In this document: positions 47,775 through 56,066 of the stretch, piece by piece | How the letters are laid out: every line of letters starts with the position of its first letter | Numbering within the stretch: position 1 is the stretch's first letter | Assembly: GCA_964528735.1 (NCBI GenBank) | Contig: CAZGUV010000003.1 | Location: 11,885-75,884 of the forward strand | Direction of reading: 5' to 3' | Source of the DNA: CAYNND01 sp964528735 | GTDB lineage: Bacteria > Patescibacteriota > Minisyncoccia > Phycocordibacterales > UBA2100 | Length of the DNA: 64,000 nucleotides | Position numbers and translations under genes: made by a program | The notes under the pieces: generated by a model | The model's input: the letters and a program-made list of their open reading frames with translations, nothing else | Database searches by the model: none | What the model was told of the DNA's origin: nothing

Positions 47775-47781
47775 CCCCACG

Positions 47782-47787
47782 AGTATA
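47782..47787 (-). promoter_or_regulatory. -10 box of the 302-aa secreted protein gene
   Basis: TATACT on the minus strand, 7 nt before the ATG at 47774. Confidence 0.55.
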
Positions 47788-48966
47788 TCATTTACTTCCT
47801 CGTATCTTTGCACCACAGTACCGCACCTCACCGAGGCCGCAGAGCCCGCCATAGAGCGCTGCACGATGTCCTCGTGTTGTCACATTATTTGCTAATTGCG
47901 ATTTGAAATCAGAGATTCGTTCCTTTATTTGTGACACGGTTGCCTCTTTGCTAAATGACCTTCCAAAACCTTTGCTCTCTTCAAAAATCTGACTCAGTGT
48001 TTCTACATTATCAGGGTCTCCTTGTTGCTTTTTGAGCAAGGCTGAGACACGCGAGCGATACTCAGTACTCGTGAGTTGTGGGGTGTTTTGTGGGGCCTCC
48101 TCACCCGCGAGGAGGTTCTCGACCGTATCACCATCTGGGTTACCTTCCTTTTTCTGTTTATCTGTCTCTGTTGCGCGCTTCAGAGTTTCCGCGTCATCAC
48201 TACAGAGCACATACGTTGCGAGTGATATCTTTTCAGCAATATCTGTTTTCTGATTTTTTTTGACTCGACCGCGCTCTTCTTTAAAGCATCGAATGCCCGC
48301 GCCTTTGATACTCTGAAGTGATTCTTCACTAAAAGGCACTCCTTTCATAACTGTAAGACCTGTTTTGCACGTTTTCGGGTCTTCCTTTGTTCCCCCATCA
48401 CCCGTAGGCCGTGCACAACCCTTTCCGAATTTTGACTGTATGTCACGCTCAAGCATACAACCCTTTTTTCCTTTGACCATGTGTTCACCATCAGCAAGAA
48501 GTACGTACGAATCAGGAAGGCGCTTTTTCTCTGCGTTTGATATTTTTTTCACGGTAGACGCTTCTGGTGAAAGTTTTTTTTGAGTTGGCTCTTGTACTGA
48601 AATGTCATCTACCCCAGTAAGTCGATATGAGTCTTGCACCGTATTTTTTTCGCACATTAAAAACAATTCCCCTTTTTTTGGCGTCACATCCTGCGTCGCT
48701 ACACGATATTTTAGTTCACTCTGCGCGCGCTCCTCGAGCAACGGGAATGGGGCGGTGAGATTGTACTGTTTTTTGAGTTGTTCACTATACTGCTTGCAGG
48801 CACTTTTTCGTGCGTCAGTCCACATGTCACAGACTTGTGCAATGTCAGAGCGCACTGGTGGTAAGTCTTGTGCAATGCCGTAGTTTTGACTCCGTGCAGT
48901 TTGCTGAGCGTATGTCACCAGCGGTACAATCCACACACAGACAACCAGTACAGAGCGCCATTTCAT
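47788..48966 (-). CDS. Secreted hypothetical protein
   Basis: 392 aa with signal peptide MKWRSVLVVCVWIVPLVTYAQ. About 12 Cys are spread through it. A long charged middle and a helical C-terminus (about 300-370) end in 'GGLCGLGEVRYCGAKIRGSK'. Short blocks ('KKGCMLERDIQSKFGKGCA', 'CRD/CKTGLTV') echo the 302-aa neighbour, which has 'KYGKKCISECPRGVAVL', so the two may be distant relatives. Function unknown. Confidence 0.6.
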   Translation of the reverse strand: MKWRSVLVVCVWIVPLVTYAQQTARSQNYGIAQDLPPVRSDIAQVCDMWTDARKSACKQYSEQLKKQYNLTAPFPLLEERAQSELKYRVATQDVTPKKGELFLMCEKNTVQDSYRLTGVDDISVQEPTQKKLSPEASTVKKISNAEKKRLPDSYVLLADGEHMVKGKKGCMLERDIQSKFGKGCARPTGDGGTKEDPKTCKTGLTVMKGVPFSEESLQSIKGAGIRCFKEERGRVKKNQKTDIAEKISLATYVLCSDDAETLKRATETDKQKKEGNPDGDTVENLLAGEEAPQNTPQLTSTEYRSRVSALLKKQQGDPDNVETLSQIFEESKGFGRSFSKEATVSQIKERISDFKSQLANNVTTRGHRAALYGGLCGLGEVRYCGAKIRGSK

Positions 48967-48972
48967 ACGTCT

Positions 48973-48978
48973 AGTATG
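48973..48978 (-). promoter_or_regulatory. -10 box of the 392-aa secreted protein gene (leaderless type)
   Basis: CATACT on the minus strand, exactly 6 nt before the ATG at 48966. Confidence 0.5.
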
Positions 48979-49026
48979 ACACGCTTACATCTCGTATATG
49001 CGCTCCTATACACAATAGGCGACCAA

Positions 49027-49055
49027 CAAAAAACACCCGTGGAGGGTGTTTTTTG
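49027..49055 (-). terminator. Terminator of the rplC-rplB unit
   Basis: CAAAAAACACCC-GTGGA-GGGTGTTTTTTG, 12 bp after the rplB stop. Confidence 0.9.
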
Positions 49056-49067
49056 CGCACAGGGACT

Positions 49068-49922
49068 TTATGCCGCTTGCTTTTTCTTCTTCCCAACGAC
49101 TCGTCGTGAGACGACAAATACGTTTGAATATTTCTTTGGTGTTCGAGTCTTCTGGCCCTTGCCTGTTGGCTTTCCCCAGAGTGACTTTGCACGCTTGAGA
49201 CCTCGTCCCTGTCGTCCTTCACCACCACCATGTGGGTGGTCAACTGGGTTCATCACTGAACCGCGGACGGTAGGGCGGATACCCATCTTTCGTGCGCGAC
49301 CAGCTTTACCGATGTTTACCAAGCGGTAGTCTGGGTTTGAAACTTCACCAACGGTCGCCCAGCAGGTGTCGAGCACTCGTCGCACTTCTGTTGAAGGAAG
49401 TTTGACGAACGCGAATCCTGCATCATGACCGATAACTTGTGCGAAGTTTCCTGCAGCACGAACGAGCTTTGCACCTCCCTTTGGTTTCATCTCAATGTTG
49501 TAGACGAATGTACCAACTGGCATCTTCTCTAGAGGAAGACGGTTACCGGTAGTAACAGTTGCGTTTTCTGACACAGTGAATGTAGAACCGACACCCATAG
49601 AGCGTGGTACCAAGACGTAGCGTCTCTCACCATCTTTAAAGAGTGCGAGTCCGATAAAACCAGAACGGTTTGGATCGTACTCAATGGTCTCAATCGTTGC
49701 ATCAATGTTGTACTTGTTGTACATGAAGTCGACATGGCGGAACTTTCGCTTTACGCCACCACCCTTGTGCCGGATAGTGATGCGTCCTGCGTTGTTTCGT
49801 CCAACGTCGCGCTTTCGGCCTTTCATCAAAGGCTTATGTGGACTGTCTCCTGAAAGGAGCTCACGGTATGGCAGAGATGTCATGCCGCGGCGTCCTGGAG
49901 ATGTAGGCTTGTAGTGTTTCAT
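49068..49922 (-). CDS. rplB: Ribosomal protein uL2
   Basis: 284 aa. 'NNAGRITIRHKGGGVKRKFRHVDF' and the terminal 'VRGSVMNPVDHPHGGGEGRQGRG' with the essential His are intact. Peptidyl-transferase region. Last gene of the first ribosomal unit. Confidence 0.97.
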   Translation of the reverse strand: MKHYKPTSPGRRGMTSLPYRELLSGDSPHKPLMKGRKRDVGRNNAGRITIRHKGGGVKRKFRHVDFMYNKYNIDATIETIEYDPNRSGFIGLALFKDGERRYVLVPRSMGVGSTFTVSENATVTTGNRLPLEKMPVGTFVYNIEMKPKGGAKLVRAAGNFAQVIGHDAGFAFVKLPSTEVRRVLDTCWATVGEVSNPDYRLVNIGKAGRARKMGIRPTVRGSVMNPVDHPHGGGEGRQGRGLKRAKSLWGKPTGKGQKTRTPKKYSNVFVVSRRVVGKKKKQAA

Positions 49923-49932
49923 AGAATTGCGA

Positions 49933-50253
49933 TTACATGACTGCTATCGTGTCTCCTTTCTTGAGATACACGTACGCCTTCTTAACACCAGCCGTCGTAC
50001 CAAGTTTTCCGGGGCGTCGATTACGAACAGTCTTTGCAGGAATGTTCACAATAGCAACGCGACGTGGAGTAAGCTTGTAGACGTGCTTGATAGCTGCCGC
50101 TACCTGTGTCTTGTTTGCGCGTGGATCAATCTCAAAACAGTATGACCCTCCGTTCATGCCACGTACTGATTTCTCAGTGATGTGTGGACGGCGGAGTACT
50201 GCATCAAGTGAGAGCGTATGGTCTGTACCTTTCATTGTATTTTTCATACTCAT
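49933..50253 (-). CDS. rplW: Ribosomal protein uL23
   Basis: 106 aa; ATGs at 50253, 50247 and 50235 are possible starts. 'RRPHITEKSVRG' and 'VAIVNIPAKTVRNRRPGKLGTTAGVKKAYVYLKKGDTI' match L23. Docking site for SRP and trigger factor at the exit. Overlaps rplD by 1 base. Confidence 0.95.
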   Translation of the reverse strand: MSMKNTMKGTDHTLSLDAVLRRPHITEKSVRGMNGGSYCFEIDPRANKTQVAAAIKHVYKLTPRRVAIVNIPAKTVRNRRPGKLGTTAGVKKAYVYLKKGDTIAVM

Positions 50254-50924
50254 TACTTAGTTTTAGTAATACGCTTCTCAAGTGCTGTACTTGCTGACTC
50301 TGGTTCAGTGATGAGCACATACTTGTACTTCAAAACTGCAACAGGGTTAAGTGACGCGGTAGAAACTACCTCGACATTACCCATGTTCTGGAAACTCTTT
50401 TGGATGTTTCCTACTGCACCAGTAACGGCAACCAAGACTGCATTGTTTCGGCGATCTGCCATATCTTTGAAGTCTTTGTTTTTAGCAAAGGCTTTCAATA
50501 CTGCAGATGCATCCTTTGTTTTTGGTGCATCAAACGCAAGTGTCTCAACGAATGCAATTTTACCTTCTCGCACCTTCTCAGAGAGCGTTGCGAAGAGTGC
50601 CTTTGCACGCATTGCCTTGTTTATCTTTTGACTGTAATCACGCATCTTGACTGGGCCGTGTGCTTTACCACCACCAACCCAAAGTGGAGAGCGACTTGAG
50701 CCGTGTCGTGCACGACCAGTACCCTTTTGTTTCCATGGCTTTCTACCACCACCTCGAACTTCTGAACGATCTTTTGCGTGAGCAACTGGAGTGCGAGCAT
50801 TTGCCTGCATACCGCGGACTACTTGAGACACGAGCGCCTCGTTCCACTTCGCAGCAAATACTGCATCAGAGACTTCCACAGTTCCCTTCTCCTTGCCAGC
50901 CTGTGTGTATACGGTGACTTTCAT
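50253..50924 (-). CDS. rplD: Ribosomal protein uL4
   Basis: 223 aa. 'HAKDRSEVRGGGRKPWKQKGTGRARHGSSRSPLWVGGG' is the conserved tunnel loop. L4 is the autogenous regulator of the S10 operon in E. coli. Confidence 0.97.
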   Translation of the reverse strand: MKVTVYTQAGKEKGTVEVSDAVFAAKWNEALVSQVVRGMQANARTPVAHAKDRSEVRGGGRKPWKQKGTGRARHGSSRSPLWVGGGKAHGPVKMRDYSQKINKAMRAKALFATLSEKVREGKIAFVETLAFDAPKTKDASAVLKAFAKNKDFKDMADRRNNAVLVAVTGAVGNIQKSFQNMGNVEVVSTASLNPVAVLKYKYVLITEPESASTALEKRITKTK

Positions 50925-50925
50925 A

Positions 50926-51537
50926 TTACTGTGAAATTATCTCCAATAATCCTCCCTTGTTTCCTGGTACTGCACCTGAGATAACGAGTGTGTTTGTCTC
51001 TTTGTTGATCTGGAGAACTTTGAGGTTCTTTACCGTAACGCGATCACCACCCATGCGTCCTCCCATGCGCTTTCCTTTTGCAACACGACCACCTGCTCGC
51101 CCTGCGCCACCGAGTGAACCCGGCATACGAAGTGAGTGCTTGCGTCCGTGTGACTTGAGGTCACCATGGAAACCGTGTCGCTTAACGACACCTTGCCATC
51201 CTTTTCCTTTTGTAATACCTGAAACAGTAATGATGTCTCCTACAGAAAACTGTGTGACATCGAGAACCGCTCCACGCTCTACACCAGTGACCCCACTAAA
51301 CTCCACCATGTGGCGGAAATTACTGAGTCCCTTGAGGTGACCGAGCATCGGCTTTGTCATGTGCTTTTCAGCTTTCTCAGAAAAGCCAACTTGAACAGCT
51401 TCGTAGCCGTCCTTATCTGTTGTCTTTACCTGCGTGACCGTTACCGGCCCTGCTGAGATAACTGTTGCAGCACTGACGCTACCGTCTGCAGCAAAGACCT
51501 GAGTCATTTGCTCCTTTGTGCCAAGAATATACTTCAT
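50926..51537 (-). CDS. rplC: Ribosomal protein uL3
   Basis: 203 aa. 'GITKGKGWQGVVKRHGFHGDLKSHGRKHSLRMPGSLG' is diagnostic. First gene of the unit here; rpsJ (S10), which normally precedes it, is not in the window. A long leader with a terminator hairpin lies upstream. 1 bp before rplD. Confidence 0.97.
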   Translation of the reverse strand: MKYILGTKEQMTQVFAADGSVSAATVISAGPVTVTQVKTTDKDGYEAVQVGFSEKAEKHMTKPMLGHLKGLSNFRHMVEFSGVTGVERGAVLDVTQFSVGDIITVSGITKGKGWQGVVKRHGFHGDLKSHGRKHSLRMPGSLGGAGRAGGRVAKGKRMGGRMGGDRVTVKNLKVLQINKETNTLVISGAVPGNKGGLLEIISQ

Positions 51538-51567
51538 GCACTGCTGAAACTATACTGATAAATCATC

Positions 51568-51718
51568 AAAAAATGCTCGTCGGAACACGAGCACTACTTG
51601 TTGAAAGAGAGTGACTGGTGTCCATTGGTCTCCCTATACTCACATTTGGGTACAGGGGTACGTAGACGTAAAGCTTTTTGACTGGGGGTAGACTACCTGA
51701 GCCAGACAAGAAAAGCAA
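51568..51718 (-). promoter_or_regulatory. rplC leader with internal terminator (possible attenuator)
   Basis: On the minus strand TTGCTT (51713-51718)-N17-TAGTCT (51690-51695) would start a leader of about 150 nt. Inside it is a 7-bp hairpin TGCTCGT-GTTCCG-ACGAGCA (51574-51593) followed by TTTTTT (51568-51573), 31 nt before the ATG. A 19-codon ORF (51625 to 51566) ends within the T-run. A proximal TATAGT (51549-51554) may give a second, unregulated start. Confidence 0.5.
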
Positions 51719-51754
51719 GTTATAAAAAATGACCAAAAGGCCAAAAGTATTGAA

Positions 51755-51784
51755 CCGACGGACTCCTCATGAGAAGCCCGTCGG
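51755..51784 (-). terminator. Terminator after the 78-aa Cys-rich gene
   Basis: CCGACGG/CCGTCGG stem with an inner CTC/GAG; the T-rich tract that follows on the minus strand is imperfect. Confidence 0.6.
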
Positions 51785-51808
51785 CTATTCTGACCGGGTC
51801 CGACCCCT

Positions 51809-52045
51809 TCAGTTGTCGCAGTTCTGGTCGCACCAGCGATAGCAGCCAGGATTGTCGCTCCACTGCTTGCAGTTGGCGTAGCAGGCCTTCGCGTTCTTGG
51901 CGCGAATGCCGACACGGTTGGGAGCGCAGGCCACCCTCGTGATGAGAGGATCCGCACGGGGAATCGGAGACATATTCGGGACAGGCGCCGCGTGCGCCGT
52001 GCCGACGAGAATGCCGGAGATGGTCAGTGCTGTAAGAAGCTTCAT
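51809..52045 (-). CDS. Secreted six-cysteine mini-protein
   Basis: 78 aa. Signal peptide MKLLTALTISGILVGTAHAA, then a mature part of about 58 residues with six Cys in the order C-x14-C-x3-C-x8-C-x3-C-x3-C. The CX3C...CX3C pair resembles disulfide-linked helical hairpins; no family recognised. AGGAG (52052-52056) lies 6 nt before the ATG and two small hairpins lie in the leader. Codons are GC-rich relative to neighbours. It could be an antimicrobial, adhesive or periplasmic peptide. Single-gene unit between rplC and a TPR protein gene. Confidence 0.72.
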   Translation of the reverse strand: MKLLTALTISGILVGTAHAAPVPNMSPIPRADPLITRVACAPNRVGIRAKNAKACYANCKQWSDNPGCYRWCDQNCDN

Positions 52046-52051
52046 ACGGGA

Positions 52052-52107
52052 CTCCTGCCCTTGGAAAGCCTACCACTCTCTAGTGGCGTCAACCCAACTC
52101 TCGTTGG
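52052..52107 (-). promoter_or_regulatory. 5' leader of the six-Cys gene: Shine-Dalgarno and two tandem hairpins
   Basis: On the minus strand CCAAC-GAGA-GTTGG (52094-52107) and CCACT-AGAG-AGTGG (52073-52086) precede AGGAG (52052-52056). The matching stem length and loop composition suggest a designed leader structure. Confidence 0.5.
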
Positions 52108-52141
52108 ATACTACATACTTGCACACACCGCTGATGGTGGC

Positions 52142-52172
52142 AAGAAAAAGCCCCCATATCGGAGGCTTTTCA
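52142..52172 (-). terminator. Terminator of the TPR/Cys-rich protein gene
   Basis: AAAAGCCCCC-ATATC-GGAGGCTTTT (one mismatch), directly after the stop codon. Confidence 0.75.
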
Positions 52173-52173
52173 A

Positions 52174-53766
52174 TTATTGTTGCTGTTCGCAACCTTGCTG
52201 ACCGATTTCACACATAACTGGAGCCAGTCCGACAATCGCTGAGTCAGTAAGAACGCGCCCGTCGAATGAGGTACATGAGATAGTGTACGTTACCCGAAGT
52301 GTGATTGGGCGAGTAATCTCCTCACCTTGAAGCCCACTCCAACTGTCACCATTTGTCCCGGTGACTGTACAGCTTGTCATTTCACGAGAGTTCCATCGAA
52401 CAACGGTTCGCTGTCCTGAACGAACAAGACTTGGTGACACAGTTATCTGTACACCAACGTTTCCGTAATCCTGTCCGGTAAATCTTCCATCATCGTTGAT
52501 TGTGACCTCTGTCCATCCATCATCACCACCAGTCACACTGTCATCAGGGTTGAGACATGTAGGGTATCGAGAGACGTTACATTGACCGTTACATCCGACT
52601 GTACCGTTTGCACTTCCACATCGGTTTCGAATCGTACAACCTTGCCCAAACGCTGCAGGGAGTGGCGCAACCGCAGAACATCGTCCATCGCATTGGACCG
52701 TTCCTGTTGCCTGTATTCCACAAAGATTAATTGATGTACATGATTGGCCATAACGCTCAGGAACAGGCGGAGGAGGGAGTGGGTTTGTTGCGCATGATTG
52801 GTTGTTTGAAGTTGGAGCACCATGACTATCAATGCAACTGTTTACTTGCCACGATTGAGTCGCACCGCATGAGTTTGGCGATGAGTAACATGTGAGCGGT
52901 CCACAACTTTCACCACACGCTGATACCACAATACCTTTCCCTTCTGTCGGCGCAAATCCAGCCATCAACGTAAAGTCGTCTTTTGTGTACTCAGGTACTG
53001 CGCCTCCAGCAATAAGCGCCTTGTTTATAGCGATTATTTTTTTCATTTGTGCAATACCCTTCTCGTAATGTTTCGGGCCATTAAATGAATAGTTTGAGTT
53101 CCATGTATTGATATCAATTTCTGCCACTTCTTTTTCTGCAAGCGCTATAGCTTCTTTTGCTGCTTCAGTATTGCCTACTGCAAATTCTGACGCTGCGAGC
53201 GAAGTATGCAACCATGCATTACCTCCAAACATTTCAATAGCAGCGCTCACCGTATCTCGAGCTTCTTGGTACTTACCTTGTTGATAGAGTGCCCATGCAA
53301 GATCAAGACGTGACTGCCACTTTGATTGAGCGTTTGTCTGTATGTATTTGTCAAAATATGATTCTGCGAGCGCGAAATCACCAGAAAAGCCTGCGGCAAG
53401 TCCTGCGGTATAGAGAATCTTTGGATCTTGAGGGAATTTTGAGACATACCGCTCAGTGAGCGCAAGCGCTGACTCGTAATTACCAAGTACAGTGTAGGCT
53501 CGAGCAAGCTCATACATTGCCTCTGCGTTTGCTGAGTCATGCATGACTGCCTTTTGGTAGTAACTAACAGCCTTTTTTATGTTGTAATTTACCCCCACAT
53601 TCTTTCGTGCGAGCTCTGTATAACCGCTTGATATCTGAGTATTCCCCACTGGTGCGTTTGCAAACGAGGCGTCAATAGTACTGAAAGAGTAGAGTGAGTA
53701 GAGTCCGAAACAGATTCCAGCGCCAAGCACAGACCAACTAATAAAGTGTGACACTGAGGTATTCAT
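52174..53766 (-). CDS. Membrane-anchored TPR protein with Cys-rich C-terminal half
   Basis: 530 aa from ATG 53766 (TACTAT box 6 nt upstream). Residues 7-27 are a membrane anchor. About 65-210 hold four or five TPRs ('AEAMYELARAYTVLGNYESALALTERYV', 'PKILYTAGLAAGFSGDFALAESYF', 'DLAWALYQQGKYQEARDTV'). About 290-420 is Cys-rich with repeated 'YGQ-C' / 'FGQGC' and 'CGxxxGTVxCxGxC' units. An Ig-like strand region ends in GCEQQQ. Extracytoplasmic scaffold or adhesin is likely. Lies 63 bp from the SagB gene and on the same strand. Confidence 0.75.
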   Translation of the reverse strand: MNTSVSHFISWSVLGAGICFGLYSLYSFSTIDASFANAPVGNTQISSGYTELARKNVGVNYNIKKAVSYYQKAVMHDSANAEAMYELARAYTVLGNYESALALTERYVSKFPQDPKILYTAGLAAGFSGDFALAESYFDKYIQTNAQSKWQSRLDLAWALYQQGKYQEARDTVSAAIEMFGGNAWLHTSLAASEFAVGNTEAAKEAIALAEKEVAEIDINTWNSNYSFNGPKHYEKGIAQMKKIIAINKALIAGGAVPEYTKDDFTLMAGFAPTEGKGIVVSACGESCGPLTCYSSPNSCGATQSWQVNSCIDSHGAPTSNNQSCATNPLPPPPVPERYGQSCTSINLCGIQATGTVQCDGRCSAVAPLPAAFGQGCTIRNRCGSANGTVGCNGQCNVSRYPTCLNPDDSVTGGDDGWTEVTINDDGRFTGQDYGNVGVQITVSPSLVRSGQRTVVRWNSREMTSCTVTGTNGDSWSGLQGEEITRPITLRVTYTISCTSFDGRVLTDSAIVGLAPVMCEIGQQGCEQQQ

Positions 53767-53772
53767 ACGTAC

Positions 53773-53778
53773 ATAGTA
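53773..53778 (-). promoter_or_regulatory. -10 box of the TPR protein gene (leaderless type)
   Basis: TACTAT on the minus strand, exactly 6 nt before the ATG at 53766. Confidence 0.5.
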
Positions 53779-53828
53779 CCTCTGATTCATATGAACTCCA
53801 CCGCTCTTTTGAGCCCTGTGTGGATTTC

Positions 53829-54551
53829 CTATCCTACCACTATCGTGTGGACCACTGATTCGGATATACCATCAATATCGAGATACGCCTCAAGCGCCTC
53901 ATCGAGAAAGCCACTCATCGGGCACTGCGGGACTTGGAGACTCGCTGCAACAATTCCCACATGTTCACTAATGCCCCCAACTTCCATGAGTGTATGTCGG
54001 TAGCCCCTATTTCCATATTTATCAACCTGACGACTAAATATAGCGGTATAAATGAAAACACATGAGGCCTGTAGCGACTCGGGGTACACAAACAATGTGC
54101 CCAATCCTTCCTGCGTGAGCACTGGGGCGCCCATATGTACTAATGCATGCTCTCGTACATCATAGTGATACAGACCAGGTTGAAAACTGCCAACTTTTTT
54201 AAGCACAAGAATGTACGTCTCTATAGGGTACCGACCTCCGCCACTTGCATACACGCGCCTTCCTGCAGATCGTCCCTGGGTATGCTCGCCACTTGAGAAA
54301 AACAGAATGGTCGACAATTCATCTGCACTCAATGCCCCTGTGTACTTACGCCCTGAATGGCGCTTCATGATTGCATCACTTAATGACATGCCAATTGGTG
54401 CTGGCTTTGGCAAATGAAGCTTCTCGAATCGTGGATACGATTTGTAAAAGACGGTCTTCCATGCCTTCGGCCACTCACTCGTATCATGTGGATCTTTCCC
54501 AGAAGTTTTTCGCTTCTTTGAATGGAAGTGGAATAATTCGAAGTACTTCAT
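53829..54551 (-). CDS. SagB-type dehydrogenase (nitroreductase fold), copy 1
   Basis: 240 aa. FMN-binding 'MKRHSGRKYTG' (about 63-73), the SagB signature 'RVYASGGGRYPIETYILVL' (about 98-116), and 'YGNRGYRHTLMEVGGISEHVGIVAASLQV' (about 180-207). In TOMM pathways such enzymes oxidise thiazolines/oxazolines made by YcaO to thiazoles/oxazoles. It starts 3 bp after the YcaO stop, so the two are surely co-expressed. A paralogue lies at 62923-63660. Confidence 0.93.
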   Translation of the reverse strand: MKYFELFHFHSKKRKTSGKDPHDTSEWPKAWKTVFYKSYPRFEKLHLPKPAPIGMSLSDAIMKRHSGRKYTGALSADELSTILFFSSGEHTQGRSAGRRVYASGGGRYPIETYILVLKKVGSFQPGLYHYDVREHALVHMGAPVLTQEGLGTLFVYPESLQASCVFIYTAIFSRQVDKYGNRGYRHTLMEVGGISEHVGIVAASLQVPQCPMSGFLDEALEAYLDIDGISESVVHTIVVG

Positions 54552-54554
54552 ACG

Positions 54555-56066
54555 TTATGGAAAAAAATGTGGAACTGTATTAATTACAAAATCACTCTTT
54601 GGGATTCCGTGATGCGTGCAGAAATCATTGAGACGACGCGAGTGTGGTGTTGCGTAGGCTTCTCTGAGATGCAATTTAAGGAATGACGGTATGACAATAC
54701 GAACGACTCGATAATCACATTCACGAAGCCATTTTGAATCAAACTCGTATAAAAATATATGATTTGCCAGATGACGTATATCTGCATGCTCATTATACCG
54801 CTTAACAATAGAGTAGAATAGATGTTCGTCACTCTTCGTATCAAACGCGTCAACAGCAATTTTTTCGTAAGGAACCTCTACGCCGGCAAGAAATGTCTTC
54901 TTTATATACTCAACCGCAGCAGGTGTGCAGCATTGAGTCTCACGCTCCATCTGACTCATGCTCATATCTGTAAAGTCATTCTCTTTGAAAAATGCATCTC
55001 CTTTTGATCCTCCATCGATGCGAGTCCGAGTCGAGTGCAACAAGGTAAGTGCTTCAGAATATGCAGCTTCAAGGACACGATCCTTGTGTACCCCTGCCTT
55101 ACCACCAAGACCCACGATCGAAAGTTTTGGGTCTATGATAATGCATACAACTGAAAGCAGCCCGGTGTCGTATGATGTATCGAGAAAATACACCTCAAGT
55201 CCAAACCGGCGACGCGCCTCTTCTACTTTTTTTGTGATACGCATATCACCGTGTGGAAGAGCGATGCGTCGTGGAGCAAGTCCAGAAAACCACCAAAGCA
55301 TAAAATGGTCCCGCTCAATAAATTCGCAGAGTGCAGAAAGTGCTGCTTGCCCAAATGTAAACCCTCCCCCACACCCACTCGTCGTAGGCTCATAAAGAAC
55401 TCTCTCGTGTGCGCTTCGGGTTCCATTTCCATAGTAGATATACTGTTGTGGAAGCCACGCACTTCCTCCGGTGGTTATATTTTTTACCTTAATTGATTTA
55501 AAGAGGCCTTCATCTCCTTTTTGTACATATCGCTTTGAACTCTGTATCTGGGCATAGCTAAAATGCGGGATATCTTCTATAGGAAATGGCAACGGCAAGT
55601 GTCGTGTCTTCAGCGTATCCCACCCGCTATCCGGTGCGCGCGCTGCATCACGCTCTAACAACTCACCGATAGCTTTTGAAAATGCTTCATCGTGCCCGAC
55701 CTCAGGTAACACCATACTTGATGCAACGGTTGGACGTTCGGGGTCATCATACTTGCCCACCGCCTTGATGAAGTAGCTAATCAACTTTGGATAGTCATGG
55801 TATATACCCCGCATCCACAGTAACTCTACAAATCCTTTTTTCTTTAGACGATCAACAAAATGCGTGTACCCCGGATTGTACGCGAGCGGTGCTGCATAGT
55901 AGGCTGCATTGGTAGTTTTGAATACAAATTTGAGAAGTACACTCATTACCCGGAAAAAACCATACCCTGACAAACTGCCGCCTTCACGTTGTATGCGCGC
56001 CTCTGTTTCAGCACTGAATCCTGGCTTTCTATACTCCCGTGTCACCCATTCGTAGTGCTCAGCCAT
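54555..56066 (-). CDS. YcaO-domain cyclodehydratase
   Basis: 503 aa; TAGACT lies 6 nt before the ATG. Both ATP-binding YcaO signatures are present: 'DEAFSKAIGELLERD' (126-140, E135-x-x-E138-R) and 'GQAALSALCEFIERD' (239-253, E248-x-x-E251-R) after 'TSGCGGGFT'. The later 'LEAAYSEALTLLHSTR' completes the site. The C-terminus is PHFFP. About 120 N-terminal residues have no known domain. YcaO enzymes activate backbone amides with ATP to make azolines, thioamides or amidines; with SagB next door azole formation is the best guess. No separate E1-like/RRE partner is visible. Confidence 0.93.
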   Translation of the reverse strand: MAEHYEWVTREYRKPGFSAETEARIQREGGSLSGYGFFRVMSVLLKFVFKTTNAAYYAAPLAYNPGYTHFVDRLKKKGFVELLWMRGIYHDYPKLISYFIKAVGKYDDPERPTVASSMVLPEVGHDEAFSKAIGELLERDAARAPDSGWDTLKTRHLPLPFPIEDIPHFSYAQIQSSKRYVQKGDEGLFKSIKVKNITTGGSAWLPQQYIYYGNGTRSAHERVLYEPTTSGCGGGFTFGQAALSALCEFIERDHFMLWWFSGLAPRRIALPHGDMRITKKVEEARRRFGLEVYFLDTSYDTGLLSVVCIIIDPKLSIVGLGGKAGVHKDRVLEAAYSEALTLLHSTRTRIDGGSKGDAFFKENDFTDMSMSQMERETQCCTPAAVEYIKKTFLAGVEVPYEKIAVDAFDTKSDEHLFYSIVKRYNEHADIRHLANHIFLYEFDSKWLRECDYRVVRIVIPSFLKLHLREAYATPHSRRLNDFCTHHGIPKSDFVINTVPHFFP

